From assembly GCF_030068545.1 (NCBI RefSeq), contig NZ_JASJOR010000003.1:248001-312000 (forward strand): DNA of 64,000 nt, written 5' to 3'. The translations under genes and the position numbers were made by a program. This stretch comes from Xanthocytophaga flava. GTDB lineage: Bacteria > Bacteroidota > Bacteroidia > Cytophagales > 172606-1. The notes beneath the pieces are model-generated. The model was not told the origin of the DNA. It was given only the letters and a program-made list of their open reading frames with translations, and ran no database searches. This document shows positions 45,354 to 53,731 of the stretch, in pieces; position 1 is the stretch's first letter; the number at the start of each line of letters is the position of its first letter.

Positions 45354-45415
45354 CATGTTGGTGTTATCACCAACATGCATGATGGGAAACAACTCGTTGG
45401 TGATAACACCAACGA
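45354..45415. repeat. Family A-type palindromic core without terminal repeats
   Basis: CATGTTGGTG/CACCAACATG (45354-45377) and TCGTTGGTG/CACCAACGA (45394-45415) are both followed by GATGGGAA, exactly as in MITE-like copy 2. The family's terminal inverted repeats were not found nearby. Confidence 0.65.
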
Positions 45416-45444
45416 TGGGAACAAAGGTTCTATCTACCAACGCC

Positions 45445-45649
45445 GCGTCCGCTCCATACTGTCAACTTAAAAGATTACTCATCCCTGTCCTTCTGAAAGA
45501 AACTTGTGACAAATAGAGCTACATTTCCTTTCTGAGAGAAAAAATACTCTCTAGTCGGAAAGGCTGCCAGTCTTGCCACAAGATTCTTCCAGAAGGACAG
45601 GAGAGGTAGTTTGAGTGGTTTTCTTACCTTGACAGTATTGAGCGGACGC
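45445..45649. repeat. Nested inverted repeat containing family B copy 2
   Basis: Outer arms GCGTCCGCTCCATACTGTCAA (first 20 bases quoted as GCGTCCGCTC...CTGTCA; 45445-45465) and 45629-45649 match in 20 of 21 positions. Inside, arms starting CTGTCCTTCTG (45485) and ending CAGAAGGACAG (45600) form the second inverted repeat, homologous to 31756-31889. Confidence 0.7.
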
Positions 45650-45763
45650 TTACGCCAGAGACTTTCTTTATTTCCTCAAAAGACATAAGACACGATAAGT
45701 TGAGTAATAGGCCAACAATGGGCAGGCAAAAATAAAAACAGTCTTATAGCGTATTATCGATAC

Positions 45764-47743
45764 ATGAAGTATACACAGACATACTATCCTTTTGCTGCTT
45801 TAGTAGGACAGGAGAAGCTAAAACGGGCTTTACTGCTTTGTGCCATCAATCCGGAAATAGGAGGGGTGCTGATCAAAGGTGACAAGGGTACTGCCAAAAG
45901 TACAGCCGCCAGAGGGTTAGCTCAAATAGCACCTGCTATTACTAAGGTGGCAGGCTGTCCATACAATTGTGATCCGGTTCACCCACTGGATACATGCGAA
46001 GTATGCCAGGATAAAGCCAATCCGATACAACTCGTAGAGATGCCTCTGGTTACATTGCCTCTGGGTGCTACGGAAGAACGCATTGTAGGAAGCCTGGATC
46101 TGGAAGGAGTGTTGAGTGAACGGAAAAAGAAATTCCTTCCTGGACTGCTGGCTGCGGCACACCGGGGTGTATTGTATATTGATGAAGTTAATCTTTTGTC
46201 AGACCATCTGGTCGATGTATTACTGGATGCTGCTGCCATGGGAGTGAATACTGTGCAACGGGAAGGACTTTCGGTCAGTCATCCCGCTCGGTTTACGTTG
46301 ATTGGAACCATGAATCCGGAAGAAGGCAATCTACGTCCACAGTTTCTGGATCGCTTTGGACTGATGGTCGAGATTGAAGCCCCTCGTGATACAACGGAAC
46401 GAACCGAAGTAGTACGAAGACGAATTGCCTATGATGCCGATCCTGCTGCCTTTATAACACAATGGCAGATTGCCCAGCAAGCTCTGCAAAAGCAGTTGAC
46501 AACAGCCCGTCAGTTACTGACCTCTGTACATATGCCAGATCATTTACTGGAACTGATTAGTCAGTTGTGTATGGAAATGGGCGTAGTGAGCCTCCGGGCA
46601 GATATCGTCATGTACAAAACTGCACGCACCCTGGCTGCCTTAGCCCAGCGTACTGAAGTAGTGCCTGAGGATATCCGACACGCCGCAGAACTAGTTTTGC
46701 TGCATCGTCGTCGGCAGAAACCTTTTTCGTCAGATACAAGAATGGATGAAAAGGCACTGGATGACCTGATGCAACAAGCTCAATCTACAACAGAAAATAA
46801 AACCTCTGATTCCAAAGCGGACGCTTCCGAGTCTTTGGAGAATCAAGCTCCCGATGACGATTGCCTGACAGAGGACTGTTTGCCTGACCCATCAGAAACG
46901 GAACAGGAAGGAGAGAAGGAACAGGTTTTTGCCAGTATACCAATTGGTAGTCTGCCTGATATTCAGATTGAGAATGGCGTCAAAACTTCACAGAATGCTA
47001 CAGAAGGAAACAGGAATCAAAACTATACTATACAGAAAGGAAAATCTATCCGGTCTGTTCCGGATAAGCAACCCACTAATCTGGCTATAGAGGCAACTTT
47101 ACAGCAAGCCTTATTGCGGAATCCGGACGAATGGCAGATTACCCGTGATGATCTGCATCAGAGAATACGGGAGGACAAAAAAGGTAATCTGATCCTTTTT
47201 GTGGTAGATGCTTCCGGTTCCATGGCTGCCAGCCGACGTATGGAAGCTGTAAAAGGTAGTGTACTGGCATTGCTTACCAACGCCTATCAGCAACGTGACT
47301 GGGTGAGCGTTATTGCATTTCGGGGTATTGAAGCACAGGTGTTACTTGAGCCAACCCATAGTATAGAGAAGGCAGAAAAAGCCCTTCACAGTCTACCAAC
47401 CGGTGGGCGGACTCCCTTGCCTCATGCTTTACAGCTAACGCTGGATGTAGTGGATGCCATTTCAACAAGCACATTGCAACCTTTGGTCATTATTCTGAGT
47501 GATGGCAAAGCAAATGTACCACTGCCCGGAGGTGGCAATCCCTGGAGCCAGATTCAAGTGCTGGGCAATCAACTAAAAGAACAACAGATCCCTTCACTCA
47601 TACTGGATACCGAAAGCGACTATTTACGCCTGGGAAAGGCCCGTGAATTAGCTGCTATATTAGGTGGTGAGTACCTATCACTGGATGAAATTTCGTCAGA
47701 TTCCATATTGCAAACTATCACTATACGGATGCATGCTGGATAA
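45764..47743 (+). CDS. Fused ChlI/ChlD-type AAA+ and VWA chelatase subunit
   Basis: A 659-residue protein that supplies the ATPase and scaffold for CobN-type chelatases. N-terminal AAA+ domain (about 8-330): Walker A GDKGTAKST (39-47), a Cys cluster C65, C69, C78 and C81 (CPYNCDPVHPLDTCEVC), Walker B VLYIDEVNLL and GTMNPEEG sensor. A disordered acidic linker (about 345-440) leads to a C-terminal von Willebrand A domain with the MIDAS motif DASGSM (about 480). This BchI-BchD fusion is annotated as 'putative cobaltochelatase' and replaces CobS/CobT in many bacteria. With CobN it makes a two-gene chelatase. It starts at ATG 45764. Confidence 0.9.
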   Translation: MKYTQTYYPFAALVGQEKLKRALLLCAINPEIGGVLIKGDKGTAKSTAARGLAQIAPAITKVAGCPYNCDPVHPLDTCEVCQDKANPIQLVEMPLVTLPLGATEERIVGSLDLEGVLSERKKKFLPGLLAAAHRGVLYIDEVNLLSDHLVDVLLDAAAMGVNTVQREGLSVSHPARFTLIGTMNPEEGNLRPQFLDRFGLMVEIEAPRDTTERTEVVRRRIAYDADPAAFITQWQIAQQALQKQLTTARQLLTSVHMPDHLLELISQLCMEMGVVSLRADIVMYKTARTLAALAQRTEVVPEDIRHAAELVLLHRRRQKPFSSDTRMDEKALDDLMQQAQSTTENKTSDSKADASESLENQAPDDDCLTEDCLPDPSETEQEGEKEQVFASIPIGSLPDIQIENGVKTSQNATEGNRNQNYTIQKGKSIRSVPDKQPTNLAIEATLQQALLRNPDEWQITRDDLHQRIREDKKGNLILFVVDASGSMAASRRMEAVKGSVLALLTNAYQQRDWVSVIAFRGIEAQVLLEPTHSIEKAEKALHSLPTGGRTPLPHALQLTLDVVDAISTSTLQPLVIILSDGKANVPLPGGGNPWSQIQVLGNQLKEQQIPSLILDTESDYLRLGKARELAAILGGEYLSLDEISSDSILQTITIRMHAG

Positions 47744-47903
47744 AAGAAAGAAGTTGTTGTGATATATTTGTTTGTGGTGTTATGTATTTGATTATCAATT
47801 ATTTGTGTTTTTATTGAGAATGGGTAAATAGTTGGTCATACGGCAGATTTTTAGTATTTTTAAGGTAGTAAAAAATCACTCTCTAACCTTCGTTTTTTAG
47901 TAC

Positions 47904-48629
47904 ATGGCAAGACATACTACAGCTTCCGCATTACGTAAATACAGATCAGACTATTATCGCTTGATGGCTCATGAAGCACGTCTCAATGAGCAGCTTCACC
48001 ATATGTTGAAACGCATTAAAGCTATCAACGCAGACGAGGAGAGAACTCTTGCCAATCATACTCATCTAACTGCTCTATTGTCTCAGGCAACTCAGCAAAA
48101 AACGGAACTGGAAGCTCAGCCTGTTTCCAAAGAACGCAACAAGCAACTTAAAAAGGCGGAATCAGTATGGAAGGACATCACTATTCAATACAAACGCAGT
48201 GATCTTCGTCTGGCAGTGCTTGACAGAAAGAAAGACAAGGACAATGCCGCTAACTATGTATTGAAAGAGAATTACCGTGATCAGGTACGTTTACGTGCTG
48301 ACGTTGCCTATGCTATGTGGAAAGAACTGGAGAAAATATATCAGAGAGAATGCCAGCAGGAAAGTCGGTTAGTGACTGAAATAGCTTCTCTTGAAGTGAA
48401 TCCTGCCTTACAGGTATCTGAAAGGGAAACAACAGATATTCCATCAGTGACGGATGTTAGACAAGAGATTGTAACAGAAAATCAGGCAATGATTGTCTTT
48501 GCGTTGTCCAATCAGTGCCTGTATATCCTTACACCGGTTAAATCTTTCTTTTTAATTCAAAGTGTTTACCCAGATAAACGCGTCTTACCTGTTCATCAGA
48601 TGCCAGGTCTTCGGGAGTACCAGATTTAA
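47904..48629 (+). CDS. Coiled-coil protein of unknown function, overlapping lptB end
   Basis: A 241-residue, basic, mostly helical protein (residues 12-175 rich in Glu, Lys, Gln and Leu heptads; for example YRLMAHEARLNEQLHHMLKR, KDITIQYKRSDLRLAVLDRK). No family was recognised. The last 30 residues (from KSFFLIQSV) are read through sequence that also encodes the C-terminus of convergent LptB on the other strand, an overlap of 92 bp. This tail may be a recent extension after loss of an earlier stop. Codon pattern upstream of the overlap looks like a real gene. Confidence 0.65.
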   Translation: MARHTTASALRKYRSDYYRLMAHEARLNEQLHHMLKRIKAINADEERTLANHTHLTALLSQATQQKTELEAQPVSKERNKQLKKAESVWKDITIQYKRSDLRLAVLDRKKDKDNAANYVLKENYRDQVRLRADVAYAMWKELEKIYQRECQQESRLVTEIASLEVNPALQVSERETTDIPSVTDVRQEIVTENQAMIVFALSNQCLYILTPVKSFFLIQSVYPDKRVLPVHQMPGLREYQI

Positions 48630-49269
48630 GGATCTTACCTTCAAATAGCAAATAGGCACGGTCTGTAATAGACAAGGTCTCGTCCACGTTGTGGTCTGTG
48701 ATAAGGATACCTATGTTCTTGGTTTTGAGTTTGGCTACAATACCCTGAATCTCTTCAACGGCAATCGGGTCAACACCCGCAAAAGGTTCATCCAGCAGTA
48801 CGAACTTAGGATCTACAGCCAGTGCACGGGCGATTTCTGTACGGCGGCGTTCCCCTCCGGACAATACCCGTCCCAGGTTTTTGCGTACATGCGTAAGACT
48901 GAACTCTTCCAGCATTTCCTCTGTCTTCTCTTTGCGGGCAGCTTTGGATAGTTTTGTCATCTCCAATACGGCCATAATGTTTTCTTCCACTGTAAGCGTT
49001 CTGAATACGGAAGCTTCCTGAGCCAGATAACCTAACCCTCGCCGAGCCCGCTGATACATAGGCAGATTAGTGATATCCTCATCATCCAGGTAGATAGTGC
49101 CTTCATTGGGTTTAATCAACCCCACAATCATGTAAAATGTTGTTGTTTTCCCTGCACCATTCGGACCCAGAAGCCCGATAATCTCCCCTTGTTGTACCTG
49201 TACTGACACATTGTTGGCTACAATACGAGAGCCATATTTTTTTAATAAATTTTCAGAGCGAAGAAGCAT
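48538..49269 (-). CDS. lptB: LPS export ABC transporter ATPase LptB
   Basis: A 243-residue cytoplasmic ATPase of the Lpt machine that extracts lipopolysaccharide from the inner membrane. All motifs are present: Walker A GPNGAGKTTT (about 35-44), Q-loop YLAQEASVFR, signature LSGGERRR, Walker B FVLLDEPFAGVDP and switch His ITDHNVDE. The text is typical LptB (ARRGLGYLAQEASVF, RVYLGKHFEL). It starts at ATG 49269. The other lpt genes are not adjacent. recJ follows upstream on the same strand after 132 bp. Confidence 0.95.
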   Translation of the reverse strand: MLLRSENLLKKYGSRIVANNVSVQVQQGEIIGLLGPNGAGKTTTFYMIVGLIKPNEGTIYLDDEDITNLPMYQRARRGLGYLAQEASVFRTLTVEENIMAVLEMTKLSKAARKEKTEEMLEEFSLTHVRKNLGRVLSGGERRRTEIARALAVDPKFVLLDEPFAGVDPIAVEEIQGIVAKLKTKNIGILITDHNVDETLSITDRAYLLFEGKILKSGTPEDLASDEQVRRVYLGKHFELKRKI

Positions 49270-49401
49270 TTTTCAGTTTAAATACAATGTTCAGCTTTCG
49301 TTGAACCATTTTGGCTTTTTAACAAGAAGCCAAAGATAGAATATTGTTTTGGGGAGCTACAAATTTTGTTCCAATCCATCAGATATAATGCCCATACAAC
49401 A

Positions 49402-51105
49402 TTAAAAAGCCTTAATATCTTTGATCAGAAGCTGGAGAGTCTGATTGCCACGATAATTGTTCTCAACAATCTGGTAACAGATACGGAAGGGTTTGCCTTC
49501 GGTAACTTTGTCCAGATGTAATTGAGACATGCCAAATCCAATGGCATCAATATAGGAAGTGCCTTCCTGAAATACACTCATTTTCAAGTGAACGTCTTTT
49601 AGTATGCGTACATTATCGGCATACACCGGTTCGGACATAAATACCGGACGCATATTTTCAGGGCCAAATGGCTCCATTTGTTTGATGATATTATAAAACT
49701 TAAAGTTAATATCCCGTAGATGCAGTTTTAAATCGATTTCAATCTGTGGTATTAATTGCTCGGCTGTAATACGCTGAGCAACAATTGTTTCAAAACGTTC
49801 CCGAAACGCTTCTACATTTTCACGTTTCAGCGTTAAACCGGCTGCATAGGTATGTCCCCCAAACTGCTCCAGCAAATCAGCACATTCGGCAATGGCTTCA
49901 TATACATCAAAACCAGGTACTGATCGGGCTGAACCTGAGACAATCTCGTGGGATTCAGTCAGAATGATGGTCGGACGATAATATTTCTCAACGCAACGTG
50001 AGGCCACAATACCAATTACCCCTTTATGCCAGTCACTTTTAAACAATACTGTACTTTTGGATAGCCGCAGTGTCTCATCTTCCTCAATCATTGCCAGCGC
50101 TTCCTTGGTAGTATGTATATCAAAGCCTTGTCTGTCTTTGTTATTGACATTAATTTCTTTGGCATATTGCTCTGCCTCTGCTTCTGAGTGGGCAAGCAGT
50201 AGATTTACAGCTGCATGAGCATGGGCAATACGTCCGGCTGCATTGATACGCGGGCCTATACCAAAGACAATGTTGGTAATATCCAATTCTTTCTCGAATC
50301 CTGCTAGTTGTGTCAGTGCTTTCAGTCCCGGACGCGGATTATAATTAAGTTGTTTAAGTCCGAAGTGGGCCATGACACGGTTTTCGCCTGTTATTGAAAC
50401 CAGATCGGCCGCAATACTGACAACTACCAGATCCAGAAACGGATAAAGTCGTTCTTCAAGCGATAGGTCATTTCGTTGGCAAAAAGCTTGTAAAAACTTA
50501 AACCCAATACCACAACCCGATAATTCTTTGTAAGGATAAGGGCAATCCGGACGTTTGGGATTCAGGATAGCCACTGCTGTTGGAAGTATATCATCTGGGC
50601 GGTGGTGATCACAGATAATGAAGTCGATCCCTAACTTTTGGGCATAACTGACCAACTCTCCTGATTTGATTCCACAATCCAGACAGATAATGAGTGAAAC
50701 CCCGGTTTTATGTGCATAATCAATGCCTTGCCGGGAAACACCATAGCCTTCGTTATAACGATCCGGAATATAAAAAGACAGATTAGAATGAAATTGCTGA
50801 AGGAACCCGTATACTATTGCTACAGAGGTTGTACCATCTACATCATAATCTCCATACACCATAATAGACTCATTATCACCTATTGCCTGTTCCAGCCGCT
50901 TAACTGCTTTGTCCATATCCTGCATGATAAAAGGGTCATGCAAATGGGATAACGAAGGTCGGAAAAACAACTTAGCCTTCTCGAATTCACTAATGCCACG
51001 CTGAGTCAATAATTGGGCAGAAGCCCGGCTAACATTAATAGCAGTAGTTAGAGACTGTATAGTTTCTTCAGAAGGGGTTGACTTAATGATCCAGCGGTTC
51101 TCCAT
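49402..51105 (-). CDS. recJ: Single-stranded-DNA-specific exonuclease RecJ
   Basis: A 567-residue 5'-3' single-strand exonuclease for recombination and repair. DHH phosphoesterase motifs are intact: YGDYDVDGTTSVAI, LDCGIKS, DHHRPDDILP, ISIAADLVS-like VVSIAADLVS and GIGPRINAAGRI; the DHHA1 motif GSARSVPGFDV and GGHTYAAGLTL follow (about 395-435). A C-terminal OB-type domain completes the usual length. It starts at ATG 51105. It may be co-transcribed with lptB downstream. Confidence 0.95.
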   Translation of the reverse strand: MENRWIIKSTPSEETIQSLTTAINVSRASAQLLTQRGISEFEKAKLFFRPSLSHLHDPFIMQDMDKAVKRLEQAIGDNESIMVYGDYDVDGTTSVAIVYGFLQQFHSNLSFYIPDRYNEGYGVSRQGIDYAHKTGVSLIICLDCGIKSGELVSYAQKLGIDFIICDHHRPDDILPTAVAILNPKRPDCPYPYKELSGCGIGFKFLQAFCQRNDLSLEERLYPFLDLVVVSIAADLVSITGENRVMAHFGLKQLNYNPRPGLKALTQLAGFEKELDITNIVFGIGPRINAAGRIAHAHAAVNLLLAHSEAEAEQYAKEINVNNKDRQGFDIHTTKEALAMIEEDETLRLSKSTVLFKSDWHKGVIGIVASRCVEKYYRPTIILTESHEIVSGSARSVPGFDVYEAIAECADLLEQFGGHTYAAGLTLKRENVEAFRERFETIVAQRITAEQLIPQIEIDLKLHLRDINFKFYNIIKQMEPFGPENMRPVFMSEPVYADNVRILKDVHLKMSVFQEGTSYIDAIGFGMSQLHLDKVTEGKPFRICYQIVENNYRGNQTLQLLIKDIKAF

Positions 51106-51502
51106 ATCTGCAAAGTAAGCAAAAAAATGTTAATTGGTTTGAGTGAGGAATGGATTTCTTGGATTTAACTATTGCATTTTAATCATTTATCTTAGGATTA
51201 TGCTTGTGGCATAATAAAGATAGAATAATGAGCGTCAGGATATAAACGCAAAATTTATCTGGGTTATTTGTTTTTCATTCCTCCTCAGAAAACCAAAAAA
51301 TGACATTCTGTTCTTTTTCTAACAAATTGGCTTATTTCTATTGGAATAGCATTAGATAAATTCCGACAAAATGTCATATTTTTGTGGGCAAAATGTGATT
51401 GGCAATATTCTTGAACTGCTGACACTGCATTCAGGTAGTTGTTCTACCAGGATAAATAATGCCTGAATTTTTATAAAGACCTCATAAATTATTTGAATAG
51501 GT
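51106..51502. promoter_or_regulatory. recJ/grpE divergent control region
   Basis: About 400 bases. A Bacteroidota -7-like TATTTTTG lies at 51377-51384, 118 bases before grpE, without a clear -33. ATGACATTCTGT (51300-51311) and ACAAAATGTCAT (51366-51377) form an inverted pair (one mismatch), the second touching the -7 box: possible heat-shock operator sites. A two-part hairpin (TATCTT..ATTATGC/GCATAAT..AAGATA) occupies 51188-51222. No gene is present. Confidence 0.4.
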
Positions 51503-52054
51503 ATGCAAAACGAACCAAATCAAGGTACAAACCAGCATGAATCTGAAACTCCTGTAGATCTGAACGAAGAAACAACAAAGACACAGGAAACGCAAGCCGC
51601 AGCACCAGAGGCTCCGTCTGCTGATGCGCAGGTTGCCGAAATGAAAGATAAGTATCTGCGTTTGCTGGCAGACTTTGAAAACTTTAAACGCCGGACTGCC
51701 AAAGAAAAAATAGAATTTCAACAAACAGCCGAAGAGGGTGTTATTTTGGCCATTATACCTGTTCTGGATGATTTTGAAAGAGCTTTGAAATCAATGGAGA
51801 AAGCACAGGATATTAATTCTGTGAAGGAAGGTGTACAACTTATTTACCATAAACTGTATAAAACGCTTGAACAACGTGGTCTGAAGCCAATGGAAGCAAT
51901 CGGAAAAGAGTTTAATGGTGAGACCCATGAAGCAATTACTCAGATTCCAGCTCCTACGGATGATCTGAAGGGCAAAGTAGTGGATGAAGTAGAAAAAGGA
52001 TATTCTCTGAAAGAAAAAATTATCCGCTTTGCTAAAGTAATTGTAGGTAACTAA
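51503..52054 (+). CDS. grpE: Nucleotide exchange factor GrpE
   Basis: The DnaK cochaperone that releases ADP. The 183-residue protein has a disordered Gln/Glu/Ala-rich N-terminus (1-45), a long dimerising helix (about 48-100; KYLRLLADFENFKRRTAKEK) and the C-terminal beta domain (ERGLKPMEAIGKEFNGETHEAITQ in part, ending KEKIIRFAKVIVGN). It starts at ATG 51503. dnaJ follows after 78 bp; dnaK is not in the window. Confidence 0.95.
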   Translation: MQNEPNQGTNQHESETPVDLNEETTKTQETQAAAPEAPSADAQVAEMKDKYLRLLADFENFKRRTAKEKIEFQQTAEEGVILAIIPVLDDFERALKSMEKAQDINSVKEGVQLIYHKLYKTLEQRGLKPMEAIGKEFNGETHEAITQIPAPTDDLKGKVVDEVEKGYSLKEKIIRFAKVIVGN

Positions 52055-52132
52055 GAATTATAATCAATGAGGGATTAATGCAGGGAAAGGATATCCGATT
52101 CCTGGATTACGTTTCAATACATATCTTAACCC

Positions 52133-53278
52133 ATGACAAAACGAGATTATTACGACATACTGGGCGTAAGCAAAACTTCTTCAGAAGAGGAGATAAAGAA
52201 GGCTTATCGTAAGTTGGCTATCAAATATCATCCCGACAAAAATCCGGATGATCCTTCTGCAGAAGATAAGTTTAAAGAAGCTGCTGAAGCGTATGAAGTG
52301 CTTAGTGATGCTCAAAAGCGTCAGCGTTATGACCAGTTTGGGCATCAGGGTGTAAATGGTGGAGGTGGCTTCAATGGTGGAGGCTTCTCAGATGTCAATG
52401 ACATTTTTTCACGTTTTGGAGATATTTTCGGTGACAGTCCGTTTGGTGATTTCTTTGGTGGAGGTGGTCGTGGTGGCAAGCGGGTCCGTAAGGGAGATAG
52501 CTTGCGTATCAAGCTTAAGCTAAACCTGGAAGAGGTAGCTAATGGTATTGAGAAAAAAATAAAGGTAAAGCGTTATACCAGTTGTACTACCTGTGGCGGA
52601 AATGGAGCCAAAGGGGGTACTGCACTGAAAACCTGTTCTACCTGTCAGGGATCAGGTCAGGTACGTCGTGCGGTGAATACCATGCTGGGACAAATGATTT
52701 CAACCAGTACTTGTCCAACCTGTAATGGGGAAGGCTCTATTGTCTCTGATCGTTGTGAGGTGTGTCATGGAGAAGGCCGTCAATTGACTGAAGAAACTAT
52801 CTCAGTACGTATTCCTGCCGGAGTGGCCGATGGGATGCAGCTAAATATGGCCGGGAAAGGCAACGTTCCTCCAAGAGGTGGTGTAGCAGGTGATTTATTG
52901 ATTCTGATTGAAGAGGAAGACAATGAATTACTTAAACGGGATGGTGACAATGTGGTATTTGATCTGTATGTAAATTTTGCAGATGCTGCATTGGGAACGA
53001 GTGTAGAAGTACCTACCATCGAAGGAAAAGTAAAAATAAAGATAGATGCAGGTACTCAAAGTGGAAAAATCCTTCGTCTGAAAGACAAAGGAATCCGGAG
53101 TATCAATGGATATGGTAGAGGAGATCAGTTGATTTATGTAAATGTATGGACTCCTCAGCAGCTATCCCGTGAAGAAAGTGAGATTCTGGAAAAATTCCGT
53201 ACAGCTCAGAATTTCCAGCCTCGTCCTTCCAAAAATGAAAAAGGATTCTTTGATCGTATGAAAGAATTTTTTCAATAA
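52133..53278 (+). CDS. dnaJ: Chaperone DnaJ
   Basis: A type I J-protein of 381 residues. J domain (1-70) with the HPD triad at 33-35, a Gly/Phe-rich linker (about 75-115), and four CxxCxGxG zinc-finger repeats (CTTCGGNG, CSTCQGSG, CPTCNGEG, CEVCHGEG; about 148-215). The C-terminal substrate-binding sandwiches follow. It stimulates DnaK ATPase and binds unfolded proteins. It forms an operon with grpE and probably the small gene after it. It starts at ATG 52133. Confidence 0.96.
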   Translation: MTKRDYYDILGVSKTSSEEEIKKAYRKLAIKYHPDKNPDDPSAEDKFKEAAEAYEVLSDAQKRQRYDQFGHQGVNGGGGFNGGGFSDVNDIFSRFGDIFGDSPFGDFFGGGGRGGKRVRKGDSLRIKLKLNLEEVANGIEKKIKVKRYTSCTTCGGNGAKGGTALKTCSTCQGSGQVRRAVNTMLGQMISTSTCPTCNGEGSIVSDRCEVCHGEGRQLTEETISVRIPAGVADGMQLNMAGKGNVPPRGGVAGDLLILIEEEDNELLKRDGDNVVFDLYVNFADAALGTSVEVPTIEGKVKIKIDAGTQSGKILRLKDKGIRSINGYGRGDQLIYVNVWTPQQLSREESEILEKFRTAQNFQPRPSKNEKGFFDRMKEFFQ

Positions 53279-53312
53279 CTTAGCGATCATATAATCCTTT
53301 ACTTAACTATAA

Positions 53313-53573
53313 ATGCATATGAGCGCAGACAAGTATTTTCATAACACAGATGAATTTGATTTTTATAAAGATTTCTTTGATGAAGAGACTGAAGCGCGAG
53401 TGGCGTTTAAGTTAGGGATGTATGAGGTTTTGCATAATCTACCTAAGTACAAAGATCTACTACCCACTAATGTGTATAGTGCATATAAAGCAGGTAGTCT
53501 GGCAAAAAAAGATATCGAGAAGCTAAAGGATGAGGTAGATAGCATTCTTAAATTGTATAAATACGAAAATTAA
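53313..53573 (+). CDS. Small acidic/helical protein after dnaJ, unknown function
   Basis: An 86-residue protein, 34 bp after dnaJ on the same strand and closed by a terminator, so it is probably the last gene of the grpE-dnaJ operon. The N-terminus is Asp/Phe-rich (NTDEFDFYKDFFDEETEAR); the rest is amphipathic helices (LGMYEVLHNLPKY, IEKLKDEVDSILKLYK). No motif was recognised. ATG 53313 or 53319 (M-H-M-S) may be the start. Confidence 0.65.
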   Translation: MHMSADKYFHNTDEFDFYKDFFDEETEARVAFKLGMYEVLHNLPKYKDLLPTNVYSAYKAGSLAKKDIEKLKDEVDSILKLYKYEN

Positions 53574-53594
53574 AAGAATAAGACCTTTTATACT

Positions 53595-53630
53595 AAAACA
53601 CCTTCCATGATTCTGGAAGGTGTTTTTATT
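53595..53630 (+). terminator. Terminator of the grpE-dnaJ operon
   Basis: A perfect 13-bp stem AAAACACCTTCCA (53595-53607 / 53614-53626), 6-base loop and T-rich tail. Confidence 0.92.
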
Positions 53631-53670
53631 TGTAGCCTAGTGTACTATACTTTTTTGACTTTTCCAGACA

Positions 53671-53700
53671 TAAAAAACGCAAGCCATAGTGGCTTGCGTT
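53671..53700 (-). terminator. Terminator of the M1 peptidase gene
   Basis: A perfect 11-bp stem AACGCAAGCCA (53676-53686 / 53690-53700) with a 3-base loop; on the minus strand it is followed by a run of T. It lies 32 bases beyond the peptidase stop. Confidence 0.9.
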
Positions 53701-53731
53701 AACTATAAAAGAGCCTCTATACTTATCCAAT

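Larger units (their letters stand above)
45200..45763. other. Intergenic region packed with inverted repeats
   Basis: About 565 bases between the two chelatase genes. It holds a family A-type core at 45354-45415, an outer inverted repeat with arms at 45445-45465 and 45629-45649, and family B copy 2 nested inside it (45485-45600). No gene is supported. Confidence 0.6.
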
